From Chrysoperla carnea (lineage: Eukaryota; Arthropoda; Insecta; Neuroptera; Chrysopidae), in contig NC_058342.1 of the NCBI RefSeq assembly GCF_905475395.1, positions 14,294,640-14,358,639 of the forward strand: 64,000 bases of DNA, given 5' to 3'. Below the pieces are notes generated by a model, which saw only the letters and a list, made by a program, of their open reading frames with translations, had not been told where the DNA came from and ran no database searches. Position numbers and translations under genes: made by a program. Numbering within the stretch: the first letter of the stretch is position 1; each line of letters starts with the position of its first letter. Shown here piece after piece: positions 1 to 12,044 of this stretch.

Positions 1-540
1 ACCATGTATATGAAATATACACAGTATATTAAGTTTAGTCCCAATTGTTTGTGACGCTTAAAAATATTGATGCTATGAAAAAAATTTTTTTATAGGTGTT
101 CATAAAATCACCTAATTAGTTCATTTCCGGTTGTCTGCCTGTCGTCTGTCTGTCATTACTCAAAAACGAAAAGAGATATTAAGCTGAAATTTTTATAGCG
201 TACTCAGGACGTAAAAAGCAGTAAAAAGTGAGGTCAAGTTCGTAAATAAGCAACATAGGTCAATTAAGTCTTGGATCCGTAGGACCCATCTTGTAAACCA
301 TTAGAGATAGAACAAAAGTTTAGTGTAAAAAAATAAAAAACTTTTGGTTGAACCATTTTTTCGTAAGCATCACTGTTTACACGTAAGAGCGCAAATTGTA
401 TAGTATGTATGTTATGGCTATATCAGTTATATATGTGTGACATGCATGTATGTATAATGTGGCAGAGTAATTACACTGTCTATACATGGTATTTTAATTT
501 TAACAATTAGCTCAGTCAATTGTTTGTTTTCTCTTCTTTT
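1..540 (-). repeat. Dispersed element A, copy 1
   Basis: This is a reverse-complement copy of a roughly 0.6-kb dispersed repeat also present at 1757-2393, 34881-35432 and 55586-56181. Shared blocks include the 'ggacccatcttgtaaacc' block near 285, a GACGGAC-like simple-repeat region near 135-155, and an end rich in 'tatatgaaatata'. It has no ORF. The far end near 520-540 is the 'gtcaattgtttgttttc' motif that begins the plus-strand copies. It is probably a non-autonomous element; the superfamily is not clear to me because I see no target duplication. Confidence 0.75.
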
Positions 541-1377
541 AACACATTTATGATCGAATGTTTTTTAATATTTGTATTTTCAGTGAAATTAATCTCGTTG
601 TACATAAAACATCTCATTTCATAAAATTTTATACATAAAAATTAAAAAATATTTGAAAATTAGATTTCAATAATTTCAATAATCACTCTTTTATTAACTG
701 ATAATGGAATATTAGGATTAGGATACCAAAAAAGAAAAATTAATAATAATCACTCCCTCACAAAGCCCAAAGAACGGCACTCCCTCACAAAGCAAATATC
801 AAACCGTTCCCAGGGCGGTGAACATCAGATAGCTGGCTGCGTTAAAGCGGGGCTATATATTTTGTTATTTTAGTAATTACTTAGTTCGAATGCAGCAAAA
901 TTTTTTTTGAATATTAATTTGCTATGGATTTTTTTAAATATTAATATATATTTCATTTTTGCTATCTTGAACGTTTCCTATTTTATTTTTTGATAACTCT
1001 GTATTGTTTTAATTACGAATGGTTAGGTTGAGTTTGTCGACTATAGAGATGTTGGTTGGGTTCTGAAGTTTTTAGAACTTGGTTTCAAAAATGGGACACT
1101 ATTACAGAAAACGGAGATATTATCGTCGTAAACTATATATAAAAGTTTAAGTTATAATTTTTAGACGAAGAAACAAAGGTATAAAGTTCGAAAAATTTAA
1201 GCAGTAAGTCGGATTTGAATGCGATTTTCGGCATTCGATTCGTTAGAGCGTCAGGAAATTTTGTGACCTGGTCTGATTTATAAGAAATTAAAAATATGCA
1301 ATTAGCATAATTACTATGCATTTTATAATTGCATTTTAAATTTAGCGTTAATATCTCCTCCTGGAGTTTTCGTCCCG

Positions 1378-1680
1378 ATATTCGTGTTCAGCGATTCCAA
1401 AAACTCTCTAGTAACGAGTTTGGACCTATTATATGGCGAATTTCTCGAAAACTCCAGGAGGCGACGAAGATACTGTTGTACCATGTACCTCTGAGAACAA
1501 TTCTGTCACGATATTTGTGTTCAGCGACTCTAAAAAACCTCGTGTAACGAATTTGGACCGATTATATAACAAATTTCCTCAAAACTCCACTAGACGACGA
1601 GTAACCGTATACCCTGAGCACCAGGTACCTCTGAGACCAATTCTGTCACAATATTCGTGTTCAGCGACCTCAAAAACCTC
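1378..1680 (+). repeat. Tandem repeat, about 133-140 bp unit, about 2.3 copies
   Basis: The block containing 'gtgttcagcga' recurs starting near 1378, 1511 and 1651, each time followed by related sequence (Ctc-aaaaac, then 'cgagtttggac' or 'cgaatttggac'). Two overlapping short ORFs here run through the repeat and have no recognisable domain, so I treat them as fortuitous. Confidence 0.6.
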
Positions 1681-1756
1681 CGTGTTTCAAGTCATGTTCA
1701 TCACTATTAACCGAATTGTGAATTTAATATTAACGGTAAATTTAAAATGCAATTAT

Positions 1757-2393
1757 AACAAGTGAAAACAAACAATTGACTGAGTTAATTGTTGAAATAC
1801 CATGTATAGGCAGTGTTGATAACTCTGTCACATTTCACATACATACATATCTGACATATTTAACTGATATTCTCATATAATGCGCAAGTGTTGATGCGCA
1901 ATCGTTTGTTTTTTTGACGTCATGTAAATAACAAAAGATATTCACTTTGATATTCCTATATCAATACATACTATAAAATTTGTACCTAATTAACGCCCTC
2001 GTGGGTAAACAGTGATGTTTACAAAAAAATGTTTCAAACAAAAGTTGTTTATTTTTTTGTAAGGAACATTTTTTACATTTAAACTTTTATTCTATCTCTA
2101 ACGGTTTACAAGATGGGTACTACGGACCCATGACCCAATTGACCCATGTTGCTCATTTACGAACTTGACCTCACTTTTTACGTCCTAAGCACGCTGTAAA
2201 AATTTCAGCTTGATATCTCTTTTCGTTTTTGAGTAATCGTGACCACAGACGGACGGACAACCGGAAATGGATTAATTAGGTGATTTTATGAACACCTATA
2301 CCAATTTTTTTTTGTAGCATCAATATTTTTAGGCGTTACAAACTTGGGACTAAACTTATAATACTATGTATATTTCATATATACATGGTATAA
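1757..2393 (+). repeat. Dispersed element A, copy 2
   Basis: This plus-strand copy starts at the 'acaagtgaaaacaaac' end and finishes at 'tatatacatggtata'. It is in opposite orientation to copy 1. Internal landmarks shared with the other copies are 'gtgggtaaacagtgatgt', 'ctctaacggtttacaagatg', and the block ending 'ccggaaatgga'. Confidence 0.75.
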
Positions 2394-2562
2394 AATGCAT
2401 ATTAATTATGCTAATTTCAAATTTTTAATTTCTTATAAATCAGACTAGGTCACAAAATTTCCTGACGCTCTAACGAATCGAAAACAGCATGCAAGTCCGA
2501 CTTACTCCTCAAATTTTTCGAACTTGTACATTTTTTGTGCTTCGTTTCTTCGTCCATTTACA

Positions 2563-4282
2563 TGCATATATTTATATATAAAAGATGATGCGCATGTATT
2601 TTGCATGCAATTGACTTTTGCTACGGCTAGAAGTGACTACAGACGCAAGGTTACAAAGCTGCGCGTGCGTGGAAGTTTTAAATAAACAGAAAATTAATTG
2701 TAAGTGTTCAAAAAATTATAGTGTTACACAAGGAGGATACGGAAAAGAAAGCCCACAGCAGATTAATCTATCGAGGTCATACTTCTTCATTATCTGTTGG
2801 GGTAATATTCACAATTACAGTATATTTAGTAATTATAGACAGACTTGTGGTTGAACTCCAAAAGAGACGAGAAGCGTGCAGCAATTTTTACAGTAAATTT
2901 TCGTTTTTAAGCAAATTGATCAATTTGAACTCTGAATAATTTCAAAATATAGCAAGTATGTTAAAAACGGCGTATTCTGCCGATTTAAGAAAGTGCTTTT
3001 TGACGAATGTATCTATCTGATTCACCTACGGTCTTATTTAACAACGATAGTGTGAGCCGGAGAACTGCTTTTATCAACCAACGCGATTTAACAAGTTCTA
3101 AGAAACAAATAACTTGAAACTAAATAAGCTAAAAAAAAAATCATCTTTATTGATAGATATTTATTACGCGAGGTGCTTCTACAGTCACCGGTACAGAATT
3201 TCGTAAATATAAAAAATTGTTGTAATTTCAAATATCTATATCTCCACGAAAAAATATTCGATCTTGACAAAATACAGTTCAATCGAAAGCATTTGCTTTC
3301 AAATTTTTGAAAATAAAACTCAAAAGTTATTATCAACCCTACCGTTTTCCTCCGATGGTTGAAAGTTTTTGAAAAAATTTTCCATTTATTTTTATGGATC
3401 TTAACAAGTGAACATGAAAACCGATATCACCATTGGCAAGTTTGTTATTTTCTCTAGAATTAACCATCAAAGCGAAATTGACAGTTTTGACTTATATTTG
3501 TATTGTATTTTCTGGAATAATAATCGCACAAGTCTGACATTTATTATTCGAAGGCTTAAAGAGTCTTCTGTGACGCTATGCTCTTTATTTTTATAAAGAA
3601 ACCTTTTTTTAATCTTTTTTCTCTGTCTAATCTCCATTCAATAAAATTTCAAAAGCAGTACATCACCGAAACTGTATTTGGACCAACTTACTATTGGTTG
3701 GTATCCCTATCGGATTTCAGTGTTTAAAACTCAAAAATGATCTATCAAGGTGGTTTAGAACCATTTGTAAAGGCAATTTATAAATACAAGGTCGAAGTTC
3801 TTGAGAATTGTAGCTCCTTAAATCTCTCACAAAATGCATTTTTTTTTTCTAGGTATAAAATAGCAGAAGAAGACAGTTTAAAAAAAATGGTATCAATTTT
3901 ACTTTGACGGTTAATAATTCGCGCAAAAATGCTCGTAAAATATTCCTGAATAGCGCTTTCTACAGAGGAAGGAGAAAACCTTACCAATGATAATATTGGT
4001 TTCATACTGCTAAATAATTATTGTACCCGACTGTGATTCAATAGTTAAACCACATTTTGTCTCACCGACTGTATTTTCCTTAGTACGATTAATTTTCCAA
4101 AATTATCCTCATGCTGTTGTAACCCACAATTCATCTCAATTAAATTAAATGAACTCCTTGTGAATCAGTAGCGGATTTAGGTTTAGGCCCGTAAAAGATT
4201 TTTGTTAAATTATTGAATTTTATTTTAAAAATCGAATTTTATAGTCATCTAATTTTATAATTTTTTCGAAATCGCACTATGA
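2563..4282. other. Gene-poor flank; contains a second dispersed repeat
   Basis: I see no supportable gene. The stretch 2816-2945 (landmarks 'agacagacttgtggttgaac' and 'aaattttcgtttttaagc') is closely related to 41475-41600 beyond the palindrome, so it is a dispersed repeat. A 'cagtagcggattta' string near 4145 resembles a hAT-type terminus, without a visible partner. Confidence 0.45.
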
Positions 4283-4585
4283 TTATGATCTATAAATTTT
4301 GGAGAACGTATCAGTAGAAGAAAGTGTCGACAACGATATAGATGATACCAACGTAGATCGAGTTCCAGCAGCGTGTTGACTTCCCAGATGGTAAAAATTC
4401 TCTTGAATATCATCCGATGATTTTGCTTTCATGTTTGGCGTTGATTCTGTTTCGATGATGCTTTTAGCAAAATGAAACATTAATTGTGATTTAACGATTT
4501 CAGATGACGATTCATCATTTGCGGATGTGCCTGCAACTGCGAAAAAGACACTTGGCGGTGATTTAACATGATTTATAAAGATCAC
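4283..4585 (-). CDS. Unrecognised Ser/Thr-rich ORF or exon
   Basis: A 100-codon open frame on the minus strand is rich in Ser and Thr, with an acidic patch (NDESSSE, around residues 23-29). It has no family I recognise. It lies just outside the left arm of the palindrome and downstream (same strand) of the truncated ORF copy at 4788-4897, so it could be a 3' exon of a gene that the rearrangement broke. It could also be chance, because its codon use is not distinctive. Confidence 0.2.
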   Translation of the reverse strand: MIFINHVKSPPSVFFAVAGTSANDESSSEIVKSQLMFHFAKSIIETESTPNMKAKSSDDIQENFYHLGSQHAAGTRSTLVSSISLSTLSSTDTFSKIYRS

Positions 4586-4787
4586 ATTCGATTTTTTTAA
4601 TTGTTAATCCCGTTCCAAATTTTCAAAATTATTTCGTGAAAATAAAATATCACACGTTTCAAAGTATTAACTTTCGGTGTCTCCCTCCATATAGTGAATA
4701 TTCATGCGACGTACAGTGCTATCAGATAATGAATTTTCCGAAGAAATTGTATTAGCTTCATTCAATTGAAAATAAATATTTTCTTAC

Positions 4788-4897
4788 TTTTCCACCACGT
4801 AATTTTCTTGAATCGATGAACATATTGGACTTGAATTTTTCTAGTTTAATTTCATCATCAATTTCTTGTTTTAACTGTTTCTTCAATTTTATTGATT
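4788..4897 (-). pseudogene. Truncated copy of the spacer ORF (23837-24055)
   Basis: On the minus strand this segment repeats the 3' half of the 72-codon ORF in the palindrome spacer: the frame containing KKQLKQEIDDE, then a short internal deletion (the 'catagactcatattgg' of the spacer copy is shortened here), then the 'acgtaattttcttgaatcga' block. Homology stops near 4897, about 20 bp before the palindrome arm begins at 4919. The 5' half is absent. I infer that the rearrangement that built the palindrome cut or copied this ORF. Confidence 0.65.
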
Positions 4898-5459
4898 CTT
4901 CAAATTTTATACTTCAAATTTTTATACTTGGTACTTCTACAAGTCCTCTACGTAGTAGTTGAATACAACCTTGACTAAACGCGCTTAGAGGAACTCTTTT
5001 CATTGCTATTTCACACCCATAAAGCACCCAGTATTTATTAACAATCGTTCCCAGTATTTATAGAATAGCTGATACTAAATTTTAATTACACTTGTCAATT
5101 TTATAAATCGTTAAACAATAATAACATTAACTGACTGTCATTAAAATTAAAGTTTTTAGTTTGGTAGGTAATTGTTCCATGAAAAACTGAGTTTCGGTTT
5201 CTCTATACGTCTCAACGGAACTCTAAAACTGGATATATCGGGCAACATATATGTAAAAAAATTTTAACGTTGGTTACAAAATTTTTTTCTAAAATAATCA
5301 GTCTTTTCAAAAATTTATTGATACAATTTTAAATTAAATTATAGCGCAGCTGTAAAAAAAAAACAAACAAAACTATAAAAACTTTTTTTTCCCAATTTGT
5401 ACATTTTTTATGAATAATACGGTAAAAACAAAAACAATATATAAAAAAAAAAAAAACAT

Positions 5460-5620
5460 TTAATATTCTTCGGCACCTTCGCTTCTGCGCCTTCAGAATC
5501 CATTCCAACTTCTTCGTAATCTTTTTCAAGTGCAGCTAAATCTTTACGGGCCTCAGAGAATTCTCCTTCTTCCATTGCTTCCCCAACATACCAATGAACG
5601 AAAGCTCGTTTAGCATACAT
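5460..5620 (-). pseudogene. Alpha-tubulin C-terminal fragment, frameshifted (left arm)
   Basis: The minus-strand frame beginning at 5620 reads [20 protein letters not shown] and continues with the alpha-tubulin tail ([20 protein letters not shown]). This matches the last 50 or so residues of arthropod alpha-tubulin, including the acidic tail that normally ends in EEY. Compared with the right-arm copy, a 1-bp deletion near the end shifts the frame, so the EEY terminus is lost from this frame. No upstream tubulin sequence is present. It abuts a hAT transposase remnant. Confidence 0.85.
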
Positions 5621-5639
5621 CAGATCAAATCAAATTTTT

Positions 5640-6013
5640 CGACCAACATATCGTGTCCTACATCTGACATCAGCTCAGCTGTCTTTTGTCTTTCAATGGC
5701 CATCAAAGCCAATTCTGGTAGCCTATTCTCACCCATAATACTAATTTCAGACGTCTGAGTGACGAAAATGACCTTTCAGTCGTTGCTGTAGTAATAGGCC
5801 AGGAAATACTAATTTCAAAAAAAAGTAGTGGGCATGGAAGAGTTTTACTTAAATCATATTTTAAAAACAGACCAGCATGCTTGCAAAGTGACGGTTTTTC
5901 ATCTATCTTGAGAGTTCCTAAAGTTAGAATAAATCTAAATAAATCTAAAATAAAGGCTAAATTCCTAAAATTGAGTTTCGTTTCTATTAAAGCGATACAC
6001 TACTTTAAATATA
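5640..6013 (-). pseudogene. hAT-family transposase C-terminal remnant (left arm)
   Basis: The minus-strand sequence contains the hAT dimerisation-type motif SWPITTATTERSFSSLRRLK, then a shifted frame reading MGENRLPELALMAIERQK. This is the conserved C-terminal region of hAT transposases of the MYM-zinc-finger class. Frames are broken and no catalytic region is visible. The same remnant is at 38646-39009 in the right arm, so it predates the duplication. Confidence 0.75.
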
Positions 6014-6804
6014 GAATTGTATGGATGCATATATAATTGTATGGATTGCATTTAAGACTTACATTGAAAATTTAATATTATTGTCTCACAAATTTAAATA
6101 AATAATTATGATAATTTACATTTGAAAAATAATATTTGTGCAATTTGATTTCTTAATTTTCACAATTTTTAATGCATTAAGTTTATTAATTAGTGTTTTA
6201 CAATAATTTTAATTTGACATTTCTATAACATTAACATGTAAAAAACTGCAAATTAGTAATAACAGCCCCCTTTAACGTCAAAATTTTTCACTGGAAGCGC
6301 TGGCATCGATTTTATTGTCCCTACCATGACTACGCACACAACGAATACGCAGTGTGAAAAAATCTCTGCACTTGCGCTTATGGCATGATTATGGAGTATA
6401 AGAGATTGTACTCCTTTACCTCTACACTTCATGATCATGATGAAAAAGTCTATTGGAAAAAATAGACTCTCATCAAAAATTTTTTCGGAACCACGCTAAT
6501 AATTTTATTTTTAATTGTAGAGAGCTTTACTTTGTGTAACTCCATAATTAGGATTGAAGAAATAAAATTTCCAATTTTCTTTGCTTATTCCACTTTGATT
6601 TATTTAATATTTTAATAATTTAAAATATTTTTGACATGTTTCATCTAACATAGACACTTTCATAACTGTCACGGTTATGAAAATGTCTATGTTTCAATCA
6701 TGAAATCATGTTTGTAAAATATCAATCATCAAACTGAATTCTATTAAATTTTCGTAAAAAAAATTTTTGTCTAACATAAACTTATACATAAATTAATTAA
6801 AATT
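6014..6804. other. No gene; small inverted repeat at 6647-6693
   Basis: This is AT-rich sequence mirrored at about 37780-38640. An imperfect hairpin ('aacatagacactttcataac' with 'ttatgaaaatgtctatgtt') spans 6647-6693 and recurs in the right arm near 37889-37937. The right arm has about 53 extra bases near 38218-38272 relative to the left. A short ORF at 6253-6438 has no support. Confidence 0.5.
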
Positions 6805-7318
6805 ATGGTAAATATGCAAAATATTAAAATATCCGAATCAAATTGTGCTAAAACAAACCGAAAGTCATAATACAAGTTGAACAACTCATTCAATTTTCTC
6901 CACGAGAAAAACTTCGCGACGTTTTGGTCAGCCAATTTTTAACCACAACCGAACAATTTATTGAACTCTCACGATTTATTGATGAAATTCGACAAATTAA
7001 ATGTGCTACGCCTGAAATACGTATGGCCAAATCAAAATCAAAAAGTGTACGAAAGCGGGTACGTAGCCATTGTAAAAAAAATTTATTAAATTATTAAAGC
7101 AGTTCGATTGATGAAAGATAATAAAAATCCAACACCTCAAATCAAATTTTATCCGGAAAGAAAATGTTATAAACGAATTGAATTGTGTACGCATCTACAA
7201 ATCGAAGAATATTGTCAAAATGTGGATCCATTTAATGAAATTCATCACGTTGAATATGATTACGTAGCTAAAAATGAGAAAAATGTTTTTTTAATGAATC
7301 CTACTTAATTGGAATACG
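6805..7318 (+). pseudogene. Gene B exon 1 (left arm), disrupted
   Basis: Unrecognised protein. The open segments are: a short N-terminal frame from ATG 6805; a helical segment of about 65 residues in a second frame (landmarks LRDVLVSQFLTTTEQFIELS and FIDEIRQIKCATPE); then a third segment back in the first frame (landmarks QIKFYPERKCYKRIELCTH and EIHHVEYDYV). The two frame changes (near 6866 and at the A-run near 7068-7075) compensate each other. The second is also present in the right arm, so it predates the duplication or reflects a homopolymer problem. A TAA at 7306 replaces the CAA (Gln) of the right arm just before the exon end. The donor 'gtaaga' is at 7319, and phase 1 fits exon 2. Confidence 0.55.
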
Positions 7319-8847
7319 GTAAGAATATACCAAATAAAATAATACAACCGAAGGACTAGCTTTAGGTTCAAGGGAAAGTTATAAGCAGAAATTTTTTGCC
7401 TAGGGTTAGGTAGGATAAAAGTGAGTACCAAAACTAGAATGACAATATATTCAACTGTAGACAACCCTTTAGTATAAAATCAAAAATTGCTACGTATGTT
7501 TATCATTTAGTAACCTACCTACAGTTTAATGTATTTTGTACATTACCGGTGAACAGGGGTAAATGTAATAATTTTACTCAGTTTCTTCGAACTGTATATA
7601 GGTTTAAATCAGGGATAATAGCAATAAAAGACAAAAATTAAGTTAGCTTTTCGTTTTCGTTTCCATAAGATCGAATGAAAACTTATAAAAATATGAATTT
7701 TTCTAAAAGACTACAAAATAATTCCTAAATCAGTCAAAAAATTACAAGAAGAAGATGTAATGTAAGGAATTACGATGTTAAAATATAACATACAATTAGC
7801 CCTGGCCATATTAAATTATTTTTGCTCCAATACCTAGATTTCAAGGGGGAATCTGTCACAGTTGAGTAAAAATTAACATTTACTCGAATTCTCGTACTGC
7901 ATACGATCACACTCTTTACAAATAAACTTAAAAACTTACGTTTCTTTCCAAGATGAATATCGATTAAAATTCATAAAATTTGCATGATACGAGGCATCTA
8001 TGTCATTCAGCAAATGGCTAAATGTTTTATTTACACGTCAAACTTTGTCTATGTTAGTTCAATAAGTACTTTTAAGTCATGTTGGGCATTAGGCATCTAA
8101 CTTATCATATTTCCTGACAGAAAGTTCTTGAAAAGTTAGAATGAGGGTCCATTCGAAAACAACTAGGCAAGTAACTTCTGCTCTCTTTTACTTTTTAACA
8201 GAATTTTCTCCCAAATACTGAATAAGGGTTTAACTCACCCGCAGTATGTTAATGACTTATAACAGCGCATGACGTATGGTAAGGGAATATAGAAGCATGG
8301 TGGAAGATATATATTAAAAAGGTTGAGAAGAATTTGTAGAGCAAAAAATTGTTAGGCATGACCCTCACAATAGTTCTCAAATTTCCAGCCCTTCTGAAAT
8401 GACTGGTTCTTAGTACAAAATCTACTCGCGCCTTGTGGAAAAACAGTATAGTTTTTTGTCGTCAACGTACAGGGGTACTGGCCAAATGGAAGTTTGGGAA
8501 AATTTCCGATAAACCGACAATCAAAAAACGAGAATAGGCTGAATGGTTCAAAATGTCCGAATATTGAATTTTAACTATAAATATGTTTTGCACTTTTAAA
8601 AGAAGAATAAGTACTCGAATATTGAATTCAAATGTCATTGAATTGCGTATAAAAGTTCATTTCAGAGTCAGGTTAGGCTATTTTTAGAGTCAAGAAATAG
8701 TTAACAAATACGTCTACCAAAGATTGAAATACCGCTTAATTCTTTGCTAGACGAATCTGTTTATCTTTCTTTACACTTTGGGCCGAATTTTGAATGAGCT
8801 GGAATACACTCATGTCTGTGATATCTAATTGTATTAATTTTTCTCAG
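7319..8847 (+). other. Gene B intron 1 (left arm); nothing else seen
   Basis: A GT at 7319 and an AG at 8846-8847 ('ttctcag') bound this interval, and phases match on both sides (1/1). The mirror interval in the right arm is 35562-37265. ORFs inside differ between the arms and show no domains. Confidence 0.5.
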
Positions 8848-9184
8848 GCCCATCATTAAAAGAAGACCATAACACTATGTATGGAAAGCTTAAAACAAAG
8901 GCAACATTCTCCTCTTTAATTACGGCATGTTCGAGTTGTGAATATTGTGAACCTGAAAAGCAAAACAACAAAATAAAAAATGAATTATATAATTCGAACG
9001 ATTGTAAGCGAAATGACATGTTAAAAGAATTACATAAACAAAATTTACACGAATTAAAGAAAAGAGTTGAGATAACATCTAATGAAGCAATCGATACATT
9101 CTCTTTTGAGTCCGAATCGATTGAATTATCAAATGAAACCTTAAATAATGTGGATATTTGTATCGATGGTCGTACAATTTCCAG
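8848..9184 (+). CDS. Gene B exon 2 (left arm, uninterrupted)
   Basis: The frame enters in phase 1 after a clear acceptor and ends at 'ag|gtattt' in phase 2. It encodes about 112 residues including a CSSCEYC cluster (possible zinc-binding knuckle), then a charged helical stretch (MLKELHKQNLHELKKR) and an acidic Ser/Glu region ending DGRTIS. I do not recognise the family. Exon 3 at 11401 continues the frame exactly (AG|A gives Arg). The right-arm counterpart is split by element A. Because exon 1 upstream carries a stop, the left-arm gene is probably also non-functional unless an internal ATG at 8877 is used. Confidence 0.6.
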
Positions 9185-11400
9185 GTATTTCTTGTTCTCT
9201 TTTTTCAATATAAACTATGTAGGCAGCGTAATTTTTTTTCCATAGAAATCTAAATTTTGAAGCACAAACGAAAGTTTCGATTTCCCTTAAAAAATTTGGG
9301 GAGAATTTCGTTATACACATACCATTAAAAAAATCGCCTTTTTTAAAAAATTCAAATATTTTCGAAATTTTGTTTTGTATTTTTTAAATATGAGACTGAA
9401 AATTTTTTATCACCGCCAACTGATTTGTGTCGAGAGTTGGGAGGGAAGACAACGTACAAGGGGCGCAAAATTATTTTGAAAGGAATTCTATATACTCATC
9501 AGAAAGCTTATGCATTTCTCTACAGAATATTTTGCTTCGCATTTTCGTAAAAGCTTTTTTAACCAAGTTACGCATTATCAAAGCATGTTGGACATTTACG
9601 AATTAAAACTTTGGCTAAATATTTTAATTAGAACTTATTGTTGTCTTTAAATTACCCACAGTTTACGAAGCTTAAATTGCGCTTTTAAGGAATATATAAA
9701 ACGGTAATTAAAATGTTAATTTATTATAAATTCATGAGAAATTAGAAAATGATTGAAATCTTTGATATATAATTTGTCGGATTATTCTTTTTCAAAAAAT
9801 TCCGTACTGCACGGGAGTTTGTGGCAGTACTCTATAGTCTGACAAATTTGATAATTACACACTACCCTGACGTTTGTCAGATTACCGCGGGGGTTTACTG
9901 TAATTCGAGCTTTTTTAACCTAGTTACGCACTATCAGAGCAAATACGACACACCTAACTTCTTATAAAATTTTAGTTAAATCTGATTTCGTGCGAAAGCT
10001 TAATTTTTCTGTAGAATAGCGTTTTTGCGAGCTTTTTTGATGATTTGATTCGACGAGTCTTTTTGATTATATTACTAGTACTGTTTAAGCGATTCGGAAG
10101 TGTCAAGTTTGACCTCACAGTGTGCTAAAAAATCCCGAACATAAATCCTTAAGAGTACGTTCTAAAACATTGTTGATAAAGAAACGTACGATTTCGAATG
10201 TATTTTTTGGATTTCTTGCTAAATATTATTTCTTCCTTTCATATTTCTTAGAAAATTATAAGATAACTCTTTCCTTATCCTTAATAATTCTTGCGCTCGT
10301 ATACGCTTTCAAAGTTCTCAGAAAATTATAAGATAACGCTTTTTTTATCCTTAATAATTTTGTCACCCCTTATTCACTTTCAAAGCATTAAGAAAATTAT
10401 AAGATAGCACTTTTCTCACCCTTTTAATCCTCGACGCAAAGTGGTGCAGATGATAAAAAATTTTCAGCTTTGAATTCAAAAACTAAAAAATACCAGCTTT
10501 CGAATAAGTTGTAAATGATGCCGGTTCGACCATTTTGTTCGGAGATACAACTGTTTGAAATTTTGGTCAGTATTTGTATTTATTCCCGTTTTTTTTTTTT
10601 TTTCTCAAGGGGTTTTCTCTTTCGAAAAATTGCAGACAAAAATTTTATTACGGAATTTAACGAAATTCGGAATAATGAATAATTCGAATATCAATAATAA
10701 AAAAATTCGGTTCATTTAATTATTGGATGTGTGTTTTTGAGAGAAAATCCCACACCAACAACGGAGCAATTCTGTAGGTATTTTGAAAAATACTCATCCA
10801 ATCGTCAAATGAGTTCTTCTACGATATTGTTTCGGAATATTTATAACCCAATAGCCAAAGCAAAAAAGCAGATTCATATTGAAATTTTCTACAGAAGAAA
10901 TTTTATTGTTGGAATATATTGAGGGACGTAGAGGTAGGGCGCGAGCTTCAGCCGGCATCTTGGAAAACACGTTTTATCAAATATATCATGACACATGCAT
11001 CGAAAGACAAAAATAGGAGGAACGCGCTCATACGCCCTAATTAGTCGGACACAACGTTTTTTTTTCTTCAATAATTAATTTATTAAGGTTTTAACTTTAA
11101 TTTAAATAGTTTTTTTTTTTTTTTAATTTCCACCGACAATTTTTCTACAAATCTATTAATATCATCATCTATCGTTTTCCCATAAGACCAATGTTAAGTA
11201 TACTTAAGCCTACTTTTGAAGCCATTTATTTATTTAAACAATCGGGCAACACTCCCTAAAATTTTCAAAATTGATTTAGACTTAGTCCAACTATATCTAA
11301 AAAAAAATCAAGCCTTTTATCCAAAATTGCCCTGGAACTCGTACATTGACTTTCCCTAAAATATAATCTTTTTCTGATTATTTTGTGCTAGTGTTGACAG
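9185..11400 (+). other. Gene B intron 2 (left arm) with a 73-bp tandem repeat
   Basis: The intron is bounded by a GT at 9185 and an AG at 11399-11400. It contains about three imperfect tandem units near 10251-10430, each with 'aaaattataagataactc' or similar followed by 'atccttaataattt' and 'ctttcaaag'. A 70-codon ORF over this repeat (10122-10331) is low-complexity and differs in the right arm (mirror 33410-33620), so I do not call it. A short hairpin near 9806-9832 ('gtactgcacg'...'cagtac') is also mirrored. Confidence 0.5.
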
Positions 11401-11752
11401 ATTCTGTTCCTGCGTACAAACAATTGTAAACGTCCCAAAAATTAATGCGAATTATGCTTTTGGTAAAAGTATTGATCAATCCGAACAAACGTTGAGTACT
11501 GAACTAAGAGCAGCGCTATTACAATTCAAACATTACAAAAATATGGAGAACAAATGCACACAATATGGTGGAAATAGTAGAGCGACAAAAAGTTATTCAT
11601 TAAAAGTCGTCGAACCATCAAATGATTCGTCAGATGATGAGAGTATGGACGATGAGATCAAATGGAACGATGGTAAAGTGGATATGTGGACGGATTTAAT
11701 AAGAAAAATTAAGTATGTTGAAGGGGCACCAAAACGTGCCCAGAAACGGTAA
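11401..11752 (+). CDS. Gene B exon 3 (left arm, terminal)
   Basis: The terminal exon has 117 codons including the stop. After the acceptor 'gttgacag' it reads FCSCVQTIVNVPKINANYAF, a helical segment (TELRAALLQFKHYKNMENK), an acidic patch (NDSSDDESMDDE), then a Trp-containing segment (MWTDLIRKIKYVEGAPKRAQ) and TAA. The right-arm copy (32379-32730) has the same length (352 bp) and an open frame with only a few substitutions. Conservation of this exon in both arms suggests a formerly real gene. The family is unknown to me. Confidence 0.6.
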
Positions 11753-12044
11753 CAACGTGATTTACCATCACGTAGAAGTGATTCAATAGCGTATTGTTAG
11801 AACAAATTATGACAACCGGGTCTATTATTATGCCAGAGACGATAATTGAGTAGAATAATGAAAATTGAAATGAGTTGATTCTTGTAATTTGCAAGTTCCC
11901 TTTTTAATAGTTTTTTGTTATTTATTTTTGAGCCTGTATAATTTTTGTAATAAAGCTTGAATTTTTGAGCTGAGTATCAGATTTATTACATTTTACAGCT
12001 CAAGCGTGGATTTAGGCAGGAGCAATTAAGTGGTTGTATCCAGT
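11753..12044. other. No gene; 3' flank of gene B
   Basis: AATAAA-like motifs near 11950 ('gtaataaagctt') could serve as the polyadenylation signal of gene B. There is nothing else I can support. The mirror is near 32090-32378. Confidence 0.35.

Larger units (their letters stand above)
1155..2562. repeat. Inverted-repeat pair flanking element A copy 2
   Basis: About 1155-1325 and 2395-2562 are imperfect reverse complements of each other: both carry 'cgttagagcgtcaggaaatt' followed by 'tgatttataagaaatt', in opposite orientation. They bracket the tandem repeat at 1378-1680 and element A copy 2. This looks like a foldback element with a nested insertion. There is no coding content I would defend. 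Confidence 0.6.

Noticed and set aside
1433..1765. 110-codon plus-strand ORF
   Set aside because: It runs through the 133-140 bp tandem repeat and into element A, with no domain and an overlapping open frame; best explained as repeat translation.
4677..4788. Joining the 4788-4897 fragment to a further exon near 4755
   Set aside because: The intervening 'intron' would be about 32 bp and the joined frame meets a stop at once.
10122..10331. 69-codon ORF in gene B intron 2
   Set aside because: It crosses the 73-bp tandem repeat and the mirrored frame in the right arm is not maintained.
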